64,000 nt of DNA, from assembly GCA_949317995.1 (NCBI GenBank), contig OX439041.1, forward strand, positions 13,175,501 through 13,239,500, read 5' to 3'. The stretch is from Acholoe squamosa (taxonomy: Eukaryota > Annelida > Polychaeta > Phyllodocida > Polynoidae). Below, piece by piece: positions 12,411 to 21,156 of the stretch (positions are counted from its first letter, which is position 1; the number at the start of each line of letters is the position of its first letter). The position numbers were made by a program, and so were the translations under genes. The notes under the pieces were generated by a model, which ran no database searches, was not told the DNA's origin, and worked only from the letters and a program-made list of their open reading frames with translations.

Positions 12411-14510
12411 ATGTATAATCCGGCGGGTGTCCGAACTGTTTTCTCGACACCTGGTCTGATAGACGGTGCCACGGGTGATGGTATCGTAAACTTGTATCCG
12501 GGTACACCCCAAATGGGAGTACCGGATACGGGATTGTTCAAGGGAATAGTAAAACCCCCAACTTTAGACCTGAGTGATTGGTCCCAAGCTATAACTAGTA
12601 GACGCCAGCTGTGTCCTATTGTACCAGCAGGCTCGGCTAGCAACTTGGGTATGCCAGTGGCACAAAACCCTGGAAAACGTACTGCGACCCCCCCAGTAGC
12701 AGTACCGGATGGTGCAAACGAGGTACCCCCATTAATGACATCGTCGGACCATGACAGCGACGATGGCAAAGCCATAAGGGACGCAATAGTCCCAAGCATG
12801 AATGCGAAGAATAAGCCTAGGGGTGCTGAACCGAAAAGCTCGGAAAGGCATCACTTAGGCCGATCGCTAGACGAAGGCTTGTCTGACTCCATGTTCAATC
12901 CTGGAGGCAGTCGCAGGTCTATATACGGACGTCGGATGGGCCCCGGGTATAAAACTACCCCGGCCTATTTGAAAGCCAAAGAACAGGTAGAGTTACAAGC
13001 TAAGCGGCAACATGAACAATTCATGGCGGCCCAATTAAAAATAGAAGAGGAAACTAAGTCTCGGATCGGAAAATTACGTTCCGAGGAGCAGGAGGCGATT
13101 CTAAAAGAATCTGACCTAAAGTATCGTCTAACTTCGGCAACCCATCGTTTGGAAAGGAAAGAAAGAGACGAACTCGAGAAAGAGAAAAGATTGGCTGAGT
13201 TGGAACTCGAGGAAGCCAATAGACTTAGAGCAATCGAAAAGGCTAGAGCCGAAGAAGTTGCTAAGGCCCGGGATGTAAACAGATTACAATCCGAGTTGCA
13301 TGCCATGGAGGAGAAGCTGAAGAAACTTCAACTCCGAAAGGCGGAGACAGAGGCCAAATTGGTCTCGGAACAAGCCGAGATAAGGAAGGAGACCAACGAG
13401 TATCAAAGGTCTCAGAAAGAAAAAAGTGAAAAGTACCGCTTATTAAAGGATACTTTTAAGCGAGAGGCTTTAGCCGCTCAGGAAGAACGAAACCGAGCTG
13501 TGGCGGAAAATGAAAAGATTCGATCCGAAATCTTAGCAGAAAACGCACAGCTGAGGGAGGAACAGCGAAACCTAACCACAGATCTAGCTACCCTCACAAT
13601 AAATAAGTCTGCCATGGAGAGTTATTTACAGGAGCAGGAGCAAGCGAATGCCCCTCCGGCGAGTAAGGACACAAACCCGAATTCGACTTTCGTTAAACAG
13701 GGCGACCCAGTCTCCTGTTCTACGCCGAAGCATCCGCCGTATAATCCTTTCATTAATGATAATGCGACGCGGAACGTAGATCAAGGGGGAGTTTATATCA
13801 GAACCCAAGATAAACATGGCCGAACTAGTAGAGTCCGGATAAGTGAAGTCCCCATAGTCCACAATTTGGACCCGGATTATATACCACGGGAAGCCTCTGA
13901 CAGTAGTGCAGAGACTAACGGATTCCATATACATGTGGATCCGAGTGACAGCGCGGGGTTGGGAGCTGGTAATGACAGCAACCAACCCAATCCATCAAAC
14001 GATGGCAGTCATCCGACGGGTAACCAGCCTTCAAGCGGCGGTTACCAAAGCGCACAAGGAGGGGGCGGTACCCCGGGTACCACAGGCTACAGTGGTACCT
14101 CGGGTCCCGGCCCTAACCAGGGTGGCGCGGGTTATACGAACCACAGTGTGCCACAGTGGACGTATACGCAGCCACCACCACCACCGCCTCCACCGGGCAA
14201 TACGAGCTTCGGTGGTATAGGGGGCAACCGAACCTTGAATGAAACAAAGGCGGTTGAATGGAGCAAACAGCAATGCACTAGATTGATGTATGCTCATAAT
14301 TCTGCCCGAAGGGTAGCCGTTATTCCAAAAGAATATGACGGTACTCGACCTTGGAAAGAGTGGTTTGAAGACTTCATCGACGTGATGAATTGTAATGGGT
14401 GGACCCCATACGAGGCCAAGCCACATCTGGTAAGATGTTTGAAGGGCGGCCCGGGTCGCATGGCTGTAGAGCAATGGCGAACCTCGTTGGAAGTTTTGAG
14501 CAGTTGGTAG
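12411..14510 (+). CDS. Gag-like protein with long coiled coil, 5' reading frame
   Basis: The open frame runs from about 12264, but its first in-frame ATG is at 12411 (MYNPAGVRTVF), giving 699 codons plus TAG at 14508-14510. A Pro/Gly/Ser-rich N-terminus is followed by about 240 residues of highly charged heptad-like sequence (about 12960-13640), then a Gly/Pro-rich stretch with a PPPPPPPPG run. The C-terminal part reads YDGTRPWKEWFEDFIDVMN and CNGWTPYEAKPHLVRCLKGG, the signature of the Ty3/Gypsy-type retrotransposon Gag domain. The frame breaks inside that domain and the rest continues in another frame up to 15073. No CCHC knuckle is seen. A coiled coil of this length is unusual for Gag. Role: probably particle assembly. 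Confidence 0.75.
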   Translation: MYNPAGVRTVFSTPGLIDGATGDGIVNLYPGTPQMGVPDTGLFKGIVKPPTLDLSDWSQAITSRRQLCPIVPAGSASNLGMPVAQNPGKRTATPPVAVPDGANEVPPLMTSSDHDSDDGKAIRDAIVPSMNAKNKPRGAEPKSSERHHLGRSLDEGLSDSMFNPGGSRRSIYGRRMGPGYKTTPAYLKAKEQVELQAKRQHEQFMAAQLKIEEETKSRIGKLRSEEQEAILKESDLKYRLTSATHRLERKERDELEKEKRLAELELEEANRLRAIEKARAEEVAKARDVNRLQSELHAMEEKLKKLQLRKAETEAKLVSEQAEIRKETNEYQRSQKEKSEKYRLLKDTFKREALAAQEERNRAVAENEKIRSEILAENAQLREEQRNLTTDLATLTINKSAMESYLQEQEQANAPPASKDTNPNSTFVKQGDPVSCSTPKHPPYNPFINDNATRNVDQGGVYIRTQDKHGRTSRVRISEVPIVHNLDPDYIPREASDSSAETNGFHIHVDPSDSAGLGAGNDSNQPNPSNDGSHPTGNQPSSGGYQSAQGGGGTPGTTGYSGTSGPGPNQGGAGYTNHSVPQWTYTQPPPPPPPPGNTSFGGIGGNRTLNETKAVEWSKQQCTRLMYAHNSARRVAVIPKEYDGTRPWKEWFEDFIDVMNCNGWTPYEAKPHLVRCLKGGPGRMAVEQWRTSLEVLSSW

Positions 14511-15073
14511 AATCTGCTAGTGGACTGTTATGCAACATGGTCAAGGAGGACCCGATGGTCCGTTTCAAGAAACGTACGCAGAAGCCTAACGAAGCTTTCC
14601 GAGCATACGGTATGGAGCTCCATGCCCTGCTAAGCAAGGCCAGACCCGGTACTGAAAACCAGGACTGGTATATGGACGATCTGATTACCCAATTCGTCAA
14701 GGGTCTGAGAGACCGAGATGAGCAGGTTGCTGCCAGGGATGCCTGGAAAGAAGGCGTAACACTTCACGACATATTTAATGGTATAGATATGGCCGTGAAG
14801 AAGCAAACAAAGTTAGCAGGAGACATACCGAATGCCAGCTGCTCGGCTCCCCTGGTATCAGTAGTCCAGCAGTCTGAGGTGCAAATCCCCTCAGATGATT
14901 TCGAATTGATTGAAATCGAACAGGAGGACGGAACCTTCTGTTCGGTCCAATTAAGAAAGAATACTACGGGCAGGAAGTATATTCCTAGGAATCGGCGAAA
15001 ACTGTGGAGAAACCCAGTTGGTCCTGACCTGTGTGAGGGGGGACTAGAGAACTCGGTACCTGGACTGGTATGA
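14399..15073 (+). pseudogene. Gag-like C-terminal part in the -1 frame
   Basis: An open frame overlapping the end of the preceding one. Useful similarity starts around 14475 (LVGSFEQLVESASGLL) and continues through FRAYGMELHALLSKARPG and DLITQFVKGLRDRDEQ, typical of the second half of a Gypsy Gag capsid region. The relation to the upstream frame is -1. I see no heptamer slippery site at the overlap, so a single-base indel in this copy is more likely than programmed shifting. The last residues (from about 14990) are read from sequence shared with the miniature LTR element, so Gag was probably truncated when that sequence joined. Confidence 0.65.
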
Positions 15074-15166
15074 CACAGTTAACGCTTCAACCTGCTAGGG
15101 GTAAACTAGTCACCTGCTGGAGGTTGGGTTGGAGGAGAAGGGTTGGCTGAAGCTGGTGGGGAGGAG
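15005..15166 (+). mobile_element. embedded interior segment related to the miniature LTR element
   Basis: Starts with the PBS-like TGGAGAAACC (15005-15014). It then aligns by eye with the miniature element interior: GGTCCTG, GGGGGACTA, ACTCGG, ACCTGG, CTTCAACCTGCTAG. It ends in a purine-rich tract (GGTGGGGAGGAG) directly before the embedded LTR at 15167. Confidence 0.65.
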
Positions 15167-15418
15167 TGTAGGGGCCAGCTCTGGCTGTGAGTCCATGGCG
15201 GTATGCTATCTGTCCCCGTTCCCCAGTTGCACCAGCCCCCAGGGGCTGGTCAGCCAGTGAACACTGCCCCCTTGTGTCATACCGATCCAGATGTAGGTGG
15301 AAGGTAGAGAACGTCAGGTCTGGGGAAGTAGCTCAGAGGAAGAGCTTCCGCTTCGAAGTTGGAGGGTCCCGGGTTCGAGTCCCGGTTTCTCCAAAGACGT
15401 TTTCCGCCGACCTCTACA
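15167..15418 (+). repeat. embedded tRNA-bearing LTR, plus orientation
   Basis: TGTAGGGGCC ... CCTCTACA, 252 bp, the same order of parts as the 243-bp LTRs at 28,438 and 28,924: GT-rich start, CATACC, GTAGGTGGAAGGT, tRNA-like sequence, GACGTTTTC, CCTCTACA. It is preceded by a purine tract and followed at once by an inverted copy. Confidence 0.75.
15322..15393 (+). tRNA. tRNA-like sequence in embedded LTR (plus copy)
   Basis: 72 nt. Acceptor GGGGAAG pairs with TTTCTCC (two G-U), D arm GCTC/GAGC, T arm CCGGG-TTCGAGT-CCCGG perfect, discriminator A, no encoded CCA. A-box TAGCTCAGAGG and B-box GGTTCGAGTCC are present. The anticodon stem has a mismatch and the loop reads TTCGAAG, so it is not a clean decoder. 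Probably a pol III-competent tRNA derivative. Confidence 0.6.
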
Positions 15419-15631
15419 CTCGTAGTCGGCGAAAACGTACTTGGAAACACCGGGTTTCGAACCCGGGACCTCTCAACTTGCAAGCGAGCGCTCTACCACT
15501 GAGCTACATCCCCAGACCTGACGTTCTCTACCTTCCACCTACATCTGGATCGGTATGACACAAGGGGGCAGTGTTCACTGGCTGACCAGCCCCCGGGGGC
15601 TGGTGCAACCGGGGAACGGGGACAGATAGCA
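15419..15631 (-). repeat. embedded tRNA-bearing LTR, inverted copy
   Basis: Reverse complement of most of the preceding LTR (it lacks about the first 37 bp). With it, 15204-15631 forms a near-continuous palindrome of 428 bp whose arms differ at scattered sites, mainly inside the tRNA-like part. DNA this palindromic would extrude or pair as a long hairpin. Confidence 0.8.
15442..15513 (-). tRNA. tRNA-Ala-like sequence in embedded LTR (inverted copy)
   Basis: 72 nt on the minus strand. It begins GGGGATGTAGCTCAGTGG and continues TAGAGCGCTCGC, the 5' half expected of a metazoan tRNA-Ala(UGC). T arm CCGGG-TTCGAAA-CCCGG is perfect and the acceptor end is TGTTTCCA. The anticodon loop (TTGCAAG) is altered against Ala, giving an ambiguous UGC/GCA register. 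Confidence 0.6.
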
Positions 15632-15752
15632 CTCGGGTGGTAGGCCGCGTCCCGCATGTCGAGTCGAATGTTAGTTCGGATCTAGTTCCCTAGGTGGCGC
15701 CGCGGGTGCGGCGGGAAAGGTTGGAACTAGGTCACCGGATAGCCACGGCGGG

Positions 15753-15780
15753 ATCTCGCGAGGCGAGATGCGTGACGTCA
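15753..15780 (+). promoter_or_regulatory. possible internal promoter motifs upstream of the 1,172-codon ORF
   Basis: TCTCGCGAGG followed by a perfect palindromic CRE, TGACGTCA (15773-15780), about 185 bp before the ORF's ATG in GC-rich DNA. Both motifs are common in TATA-less animal promoters. Function here is inference. Confidence 0.35.
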
Positions 15781-15964
15781 TACTGGTCATAACTAGAGCG
15801 GACTCGTGGTGGTTAGACGCCACCCGTTTTTGCTCTAGTTGTTGTTGGCGGTTTACAGGCCCCTAGCTGTCGGTTAGCTTGCCTAACATCACCTTTTGTT
15901 GGACGAATCCTTCGGGAGGAGTCCAACACAGACACCAAACTATTTGGAAGTCGCCCTCAGTGCC

Positions 15965-18900
15965 ATGGCACAGGGGACGATTGACGCCGCGCGTCAGACT
16001 GCCAACGTTCTGTTGGAACTAGGCGAGGACCCGAAGGTCCCGTCTCGGGTCGAGGAATCTATGGATTCTTCGACAGAGGAGGCCGCCCGGACGCTCTCGG
16101 CTATGGCCGAGGCCACCGACCGGGAGAGGATGCCACCTCCACCACCACCACGCCCGGAGCGCTCGTCTGCAGCAGCCGCTTCGGGTAGCAAAGTGGATGT
16201 CCTGGACATTCCTATGTATCCTCCGGGATTCAAGACTCGGATCGAACGTATGGCACACGTCGATCGCGAGGCCGGTGTCGTGTACACCTCCTGGGGGACC
16301 TACATCCCCATGCACGCCTCCATGTTCGGATGTGGACCAATGGCGGTGGAGCAGGGTGTGCCCGAGCCCATACCAGATGATTTCAAGACTCTGGTAATGG
16401 ACTCGTGCAGTGACGAGCTGGCTGACAATATGCCAGTTTCTTGGCTCCGCAACTATCTGAAGTTAGCGGAGAATATGGCGGTCAACGAAAGTCTGGCCCG
16501 AGCCGTCTTGATCTCCGAGGGCATCACCCGAAAGGCCTCAGAGTTAAGGGAGTCCAAATCCGACATGGATACAGACTCCACAGTCACCTTGTCGTCGGTG
16601 GAAACCGACCGGGTCAAGCGATTGACCCGTAAACCTGCGCCTAAGGGTCCTCTCACTGAGAGCGATCTGGAGGCTGAGGATGTCCGCATCGCCGTCGAGA
16701 GGTCCACAACCGAGACCGACCCAGCTGCCGACATCCCGGAGGCACCTGGCGAGATCTCGGAAGAGGACATCTCGCGCCAGCAGGCTGCTGTGGAGGCAAA
16801 GCGAGCCGAGCTTGCCAAGCAGCAGAAGGAGCTCACCGCAGCTCGCCGGGCCCATCGCAAACAGCAGGCCCAACAGAAAACCAAGGTCTCTTCCGACTCT
16901 GACTCCCCGGTCAGCGGAAGGAGGAGCCCTCGTACAGAGGACAGGAATCGACGAGAGTCGGATTCCAGTCCTGAGATGCCGGCGCAGCCCACCAAGGTTC
17001 AGCGCCGGAAGAAAAAGAACGGAGCGAAAGCGTCTCCCGCAGAACCCACACCCCCCACCAAGCCGAGGGGTAAGGGTCAGCCGAAGACGCCCGCCTCCAC
17101 CACCACAACCTCAACCACCACAGTAGCCACCTCGGCTGCAGCTTCCACTGCCAGCACCAGCGGAAAAGGCGCCAAATCCTCTGCCAAGGCTTCGGCTGGT
17201 ACCACCACCACCAGCCGAGCGAGCCGTAGAGGAGCTGGTATCTACACGGACAGTGAGGATAGCGACAGCGATCCAGAACTGCCCGAGTCGGCCAAATCTG
17301 ATTTGGAGTCCGTGACAACGTGGGAAGAGATGACCACGGATGTCCCGAAAGACGACAATCAGAAATGGATGTGGAAGAATGCAGCCGAAGGGTTCAAAGA
17401 ACGGACTCCTCGCTGCTTCGCGGACTGTGCCTACGACACGGTCCATTACATGTGTCCCGGCGCCGTCAATAAGGACGGTGACAGCGACGACGAGGAGTGG
17501 ATGAAATCCGGCCCCTCGGATACGCCTGTAGGTAAATTCTACCTCATTTGGATTGACCAGCTGAAATCCAAATTGGGGTCGATTTACAGCTACGAGGCCC
17601 GGACGAAAGTTCAGTGGGCAATGACCCAATGGGGACCAACCGGCAGCCGCCGACGGTGCCCATTCGAGTCATGCCAGCTGGCTCTCACGGGTGAGGAGAT
17701 GTTCGAGACGAAGCCTCGCTTCGCTCGCCACATTGTTGAACATCACATGCACCACAAGCCTGTGATGATGTGTGTGCTTGGGGACCGCCCGAGCAAACAT
17801 TGTGATGGCTCGTTCAGCACTCACCGGCGCCGAGACATGGCTCTGCACTTGCAGAAGGCCCATGGCATCGGCCTGGAGAAAACCAGGAAACGAGCCATCA
17901 AGTGCTTCAACGAGCTCCTAGCTAACTGGGCCTCGTTGAGCATTAAAGACGTTAAGGAGCAGGCATTCGAGACCGGATTCTGCTCATGGAAGAGCGGCAA
18001 CTTGTTGACCTTCTTCCAAATCAACTTCTCGTCCACGAAATTCGGGATGCCCAGTGAGGTGCACCTGAAGGTAAAAAAGTGGCGAGGAGATGATAAGCGA
18101 GAGAAGGCCAAAGCCCGCTCTAAGGGTCCTAGCAGAGGCACAGCCACGGCTACTGTTGCTTCCAAGAGGACCCGAGCAGACCGGTCCGTGAGCCCTTCGG
18201 GTGGCAAGGACCAGCCAAGACCAGCTAACCCAGCTGATCGTCGCGAGTCGGGACAACAAGTCTCGGCTCTGGATATGCCCAGCAACCAGGCCCGTAGGTC
18301 TGGTAGCCAGGCAGCCACACCGGCGACTCCAGCCACCACCACCTCTACACCTGCACCCGCGGAACAACGCCCGGGCGAAGCCACTGGCAGCCAGGATGGT
18401 GGGGGCGAACTCTTCGCTCCCCCATCCGGGTATTCTTCTTGGTGGGCCGGAGAGGGATCTTCCGGCAAGCGCCCCACGTATAGTGAGTACGCGGCGAAGT
18501 TCCCCGCTATGGGACCAGCTGGACCCGAGTCGCAGGTCCTTACCTCCCTGGGCCGGACCAAACCCCGTGGTAGAGGCCGTGGTGGGCTGGAGTCCACCCG
18601 AGCTCCCCCGGGCGGTGGCCGAGGCCGGGGCGGTCTAACGGTTGAGGGCCCGTCTGCTCCTCCAGCAGGTACTCCGCCTGCCCCAGTGGAAGCCACCGCG
18701 CCTCCACCAGTCATTGCTCCACCAACGGGCCCTCGGGTACCCCTGATGGAGCTAATTTCGGATACGCTGTCAGGTCTTCAGGATCCGAACACGTTTGTTG
18801 ACCACCGAGATGTCCAAACGGTTCACATCCAGAATGAGCTGATGGTGGAGTGGCAGGCATTGCACCGCCAGAAGTCAGTCGACTACTGGCGGGCGATGAC

Positions 18901-19483
18901 TGAAGCCACCCTCAATCTGGTATACGAAATCCAGAAGAGGGAGGAAGACAAGATCAGGCAGCTGGAGAAGGACAGAGTCCAAGAGGCTCTCGAATCCTGC
19001 CGGCGTCAGCAGAAGGAAGCCGAAAAGCTTAAGGAGTTTCACCAAGCTGAAAACGCCAGATACATCCATAGGTTTAAGGAGGCTGACCTCAAGTTTTTCC
19101 TGGCATTCGGGAAACATCTGGAGGAGTGGGACGGCTTACCGTCGTCCCTTATCTTCATACCAGATGTACCCCCGGATGCCCCACCGGTCCCGGCTACTCC
19201 ACCGGTTCCGGCCACTCCACCGGTCCCGGCTGCTCCGCCAGTTCCGGCAGCTCTCCTGCTCCCGCCCCCTACTGTCACCCGGACTGTTACAACTGCCACG
19301 GTCGCTCCACCAGCATCCGAGGCAATGGACAGTCCATCCGCGGTGATGAGGGCCTTGAGCTTGGAGAGCGATACGCCCAGCGAGGCTTCCGCGGCGCTCT
19401 CTACGAGCAGCTGTAGCAGCTCGGCTCCATCTGCCTCAGTGGAGTCGGCTGAGAAGATGGACACGGATCCGGAAGATCTTTAA
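15965..19483 (+). CDS. novel retrotransposon-borne ORF, 1,172 aa, two zinc-finger-like motifs
   Basis: I do not recognise this protein. The start chosen is the first in-frame ATG, GTGCCATGGCA at 15965, a good Kozak context; the frame is open from about 15896. Visible parts in order: a short N-terminal helix, a conserved-looking block (YPPGFKTRIERMAHVDREAG, SWGTYIPMHASMF), a long acidic/basic low-complexity region rich in Ser, Thr, Pro and Lys (about 200-450), a second globular block (WEEMTTDVPKDDNQKWMWKN onward), then two C2H2-like fingers from Cys565 (CPFESC...HIVEHH; then a Cys pair...HLQKAHG). A third globular block follows, then Pro/Gly/Arg-rich sequence, a coiled coil (EEDKIRQLEKDRVQEALESC) and PVPATPP repeats. 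Stop TAA. It occupies the place of pol but has no pol motif. It could be a nucleic-acid-binding accessory protein or a captured host gene. Confidence 0.7.
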   Translation: MAQGTIDAARQTANVLLELGEDPKVPSRVEESMDSSTEEAARTLSAMAEATDRERMPPPPPPRPERSSAAAASGSKVDVLDIPMYPPGFKTRIERMAHVDREAGVVYTSWGTYIPMHASMFGCGPMAVEQGVPEPIPDDFKTLVMDSCSDELADNMPVSWLRNYLKLAENMAVNESLARAVLISEGITRKASELRESKSDMDTDSTVTLSSVETDRVKRLTRKPAPKGPLTESDLEAEDVRIAVERSTTETDPAADIPEAPGEISEEDISRQQAAVEAKRAELAKQQKELTAARRAHRKQQAQQKTKVSSDSDSPVSGRRSPRTEDRNRRESDSSPEMPAQPTKVQRRKKKNGAKASPAEPTPPTKPRGKGQPKTPASTTTTSTTTVATSAAASTASTSGKGAKSSAKASAGTTTTSRASRRGAGIYTDSEDSDSDPELPESAKSDLESVTTWEEMTTDVPKDDNQKWMWKNAAEGFKERTPRCFADCAYDTVHYMCPGAVNKDGDSDDEEWMKSGPSDTPVGKFYLIWIDQLKSKLGSIYSYEARTKVQWAMTQWGPTGSRRRCPFESCQLALTGEEMFETKPRFARHIVEHHMHHKPVMMCVLGDRPSKHCDGSFSTHRRRDMALHLQKAHGIGLEKTRKRAIKCFNELLANWASLSIKDVKEQAFETGFCSWKSGNLLTFFQINFSSTKFGMPSEVHLKVKKWRGDDKREKAKARSKGPSRGTATATVASKRTRADRSVSPSGGKDQPRPANPADRRESGQQVSALDMPSNQARRSGSQAATPATPATTTSTPAPAEQRPGEATGSQDGGGELFAPPSGYSSWWAGEGSSGKRPTYSEYAAKFPAMGPAGPESQVLTSLGRTKPRGRGRGGLESTRAPPGGGRGRGGLTVEGPSAPPAGTPPAPVEATAPPPVIAPPTGPRVPLMELISDTLSGLQDPNTFVDHRDVQTVHIQNELMVEWQALHRQKSVDYWRAMTEATLNLVYEIQKREEDKIRQLEKDRVQEALESCRRQQKEAEKLKEFHQAENARYIHRFKEADLKFFLAFGKHLEEWDGLPSSLIFIPDVPPDAPPVPATPPVPATPPVPAAPPVPAALLLPPPTVTRTVTTATVAPPASEAMDSPSAVMRALSLESDTPSEASAALSTSSCSSSAPSASVESAEKMDTDPEDL

Positions 19484-20251
19484 GTGTCCATCTGACGGTG
19501 TCTCCTTTGTACCCGAGGGTAAAAGCATTTAATATGCCAGAGGCACTGTTCCTTACGCTGGACTCCTGATATCTGGAACGTAACCTGCAGCGAAGATGGA
19601 CGCTAAACCCGACACACCAAAAAGGATTACCACACCTACCCGGGGCTCCATCTTCCCATCTTCATCAGGGCACATCACAACAGCAACGTGGCTTGCCACC
19701 ACACATATGTCGCCGGATGGAGCTGCAGAAACCAGTCGTTCCAGATTCGCCGGAAGTCCGGTATATTGTAAGGGTGATCCTGCTACCCTGGTAGGACACC
19801 TATATTTGTTAGTATTATTATTTTTTTGTATAAATATATTTTTATACCAAATATATATTCTTGTAATTAAAACAAACAAAATTTTTCTCTCGGGTTATCT
19901 ACCCCACCTCGGGTCGGTTAGTTAATACTGTAAAATTTTATTCATATCACCTGATTACTCGTCTACCACTTTTTAATGCGTCTTGTTTATAATAATAACA
20001 CTATTGTAACACTGTTACTACATATCACCATAGGTCGATGGTGCATAAGGCGCCACCTCCTATTCGTTATTATTAATTATCATTACTTCGGGTTATATGC
20101 GACGATGCCTCATTATGTACATATTATTTATAATGCCCCTAGATGTTCTATATCCTATACGAACTGTATATATAGACTTACCTATTTGTATATGATATTA
20201 CTGTATAAAGTTAAAACAATAGGTTAATTACACCCAACCCTAGGTATAGTC
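19484..20251 (+). other. retrotransposon 3' non-coding region
   Basis: From the ORF stop to the purine tract. AT-rich in its second half, with no convincing ORF. It contains a repeated A/T-rich stretch and no recognisable pol remnant. Confidence 0.6.
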
Positions 20252-20263
20252 TAGTGGGGGTGG
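20252..20263 (+). promoter_or_regulatory. candidate polypurine tract
   Basis: TAGTGGGGGTGG directly abuts the right LTR, the place where plus-strand priming needs a purine-rich tract. It is short and not perfectly purine. Confidence 0.5.
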
Positions 20264-20628
20264 TGTAGGGGCCGGTATCGTCGTATATATATTAGTGCCG
20301 TTCATCCGAGAGACGTGTTCGTGTGGTGCCTGTTCCTTCTATGCCAGCTAGGTGTCGCTTTGTGATACCCCGTTGGTACAAGAGGGGGCGGCACCATGCC
20401 TCGCGTCCAGCTCCTACTAAGGAGCCGGACGAGCGGCAGAAGGTGACTGGATCTAGTCCAGTCCAGACGCGCAGCCTAACCTGTAGACTAGAGTGGAATA
20501 AAGTCCTACCCGAGAGGTAGGGGTTTCTGGGGCTTTGCCCAACCCGAACTACTCGTGTTGTGTTGGTATTTCTAGTGGTAAGCGAGCCAAAGAGCCACCC
20601 AACATATAAGTCAATACGAACCATTACA
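20264..20628 (+). repeat. 3' LTR
   Basis: Same length and, by eye, same sequence as the 5' LTR, displaced by exactly 8,381 bp. AATAAA lies at 20497-20502. Flanked downstream by the target duplication CGAG. Confidence 0.93.
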
Positions 20629-20741
20629 CGAGGTCTTGTCTTGTCGATCATGCATATATCTAATAGCTAACAAAGAATGTGACATTGTTAGATGTGGCAC
20701 TAATGCATTATCTAAGAGACGACAGATACCAATGGAGCATA

Positions 20742-20969
20742 CTAAGAATATAATGGTAAAGGTGAACTCTGATTAGTTTGAGCCGACAGTTTCTTCACTC
20801 GCGGGTCCTGCCCGTTCCGCACGAGGCCGGTAGGTCCTAGAATGCTAGATACTAATGTCAGATTATCAAATACAGCAAGGACCAGCAGCAGGATCATGAA
20901 GACAGAGGTCCCCATGAGGGAACCATACATTATCACAATGATAACAAGACTGTTTAAGACCATCCCCAA
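20742..20969 (-). pseudogene. GPCR TM1-TM2 fragment next to LTR element
   Basis: GMVLNSLVIIVIMYGSLMG and VFMILLLVLAVFDNLTLV match TM1 and TM2 of the 9.6-kb receptor almost residue for residue. After TM2 the similarity ends about 210 bp before the LTR element's right border, so the retrotransposon sits in or beside this decayed copy. Confidence 0.65.
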
Positions 20970-21156
20970 TGTACAGATAGTAATGTCAGTGATGGTGTCA
21001 ACTAAGGAAATGGATCTCTTTACATCATGATCATAGTTACTTCTATTAGAGTATGACTAATTTTCAAAAACAGAAATAGTTTCCATGGAATCCAAAGCTG
21101 ATGAATCACACCAAGATGTGGCAATATCTGTTATGGTTCACCTTTAGTATGTGATA

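Larger units (their letters stand above)
11883..20628 (+). mobile_element. 8.7-kb LTR retrotransposon with Gag-like ORF and a novel ORF, no pol
   Basis: Two 365-bp LTRs (11883-12247 and 20264-20628) that I cannot tell apart by eye, TG...CA ends, and a 4-bp target duplication CGAG (11879-11882 and 20629-20632; the preceding A is also shared). A PBS-like TGG follows the left LTR and a G-rich tract precedes the right LTR. The interior has a Gag-like ORF with a break, an embedded inverted pair of a smaller tRNA-bearing LTR, and a 1,172-codon ORF. I find no DTG/DSG protease, YxDD reverse transcriptase or DDE/HHCC integrase on either strand, so the element is non-autonomous. Identical LTRs mean recent insertion, so it was probably mobilised in trans. 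It is GC-richer than its surroundings and interrupts a GPCR-remnant tract. Confidence 0.93.

Noticed and set aside
14399..14510. Programmed -1 frameshift in Gag
   Set aside because: No X-XXY-YYZ heptamer or obvious downstream pseudoknot at the overlap, and the shift lies within the capsid-like domain rather than at a gag-pol border.
15187..15558. ORFs on both strands over the palindrome
   Set aside because: They are translations of two opposed tRNA-like sequences and LTR flanks; near-identical peptides from both strands reflect the palindrome, not genes.
17821..18714. 297-codon minus-strand ORF inside the novel retrotransposon ORF
   Set aside because: GC-rich antisense shadow of the 1,172-codon frame; Pro/Gly low complexity only.
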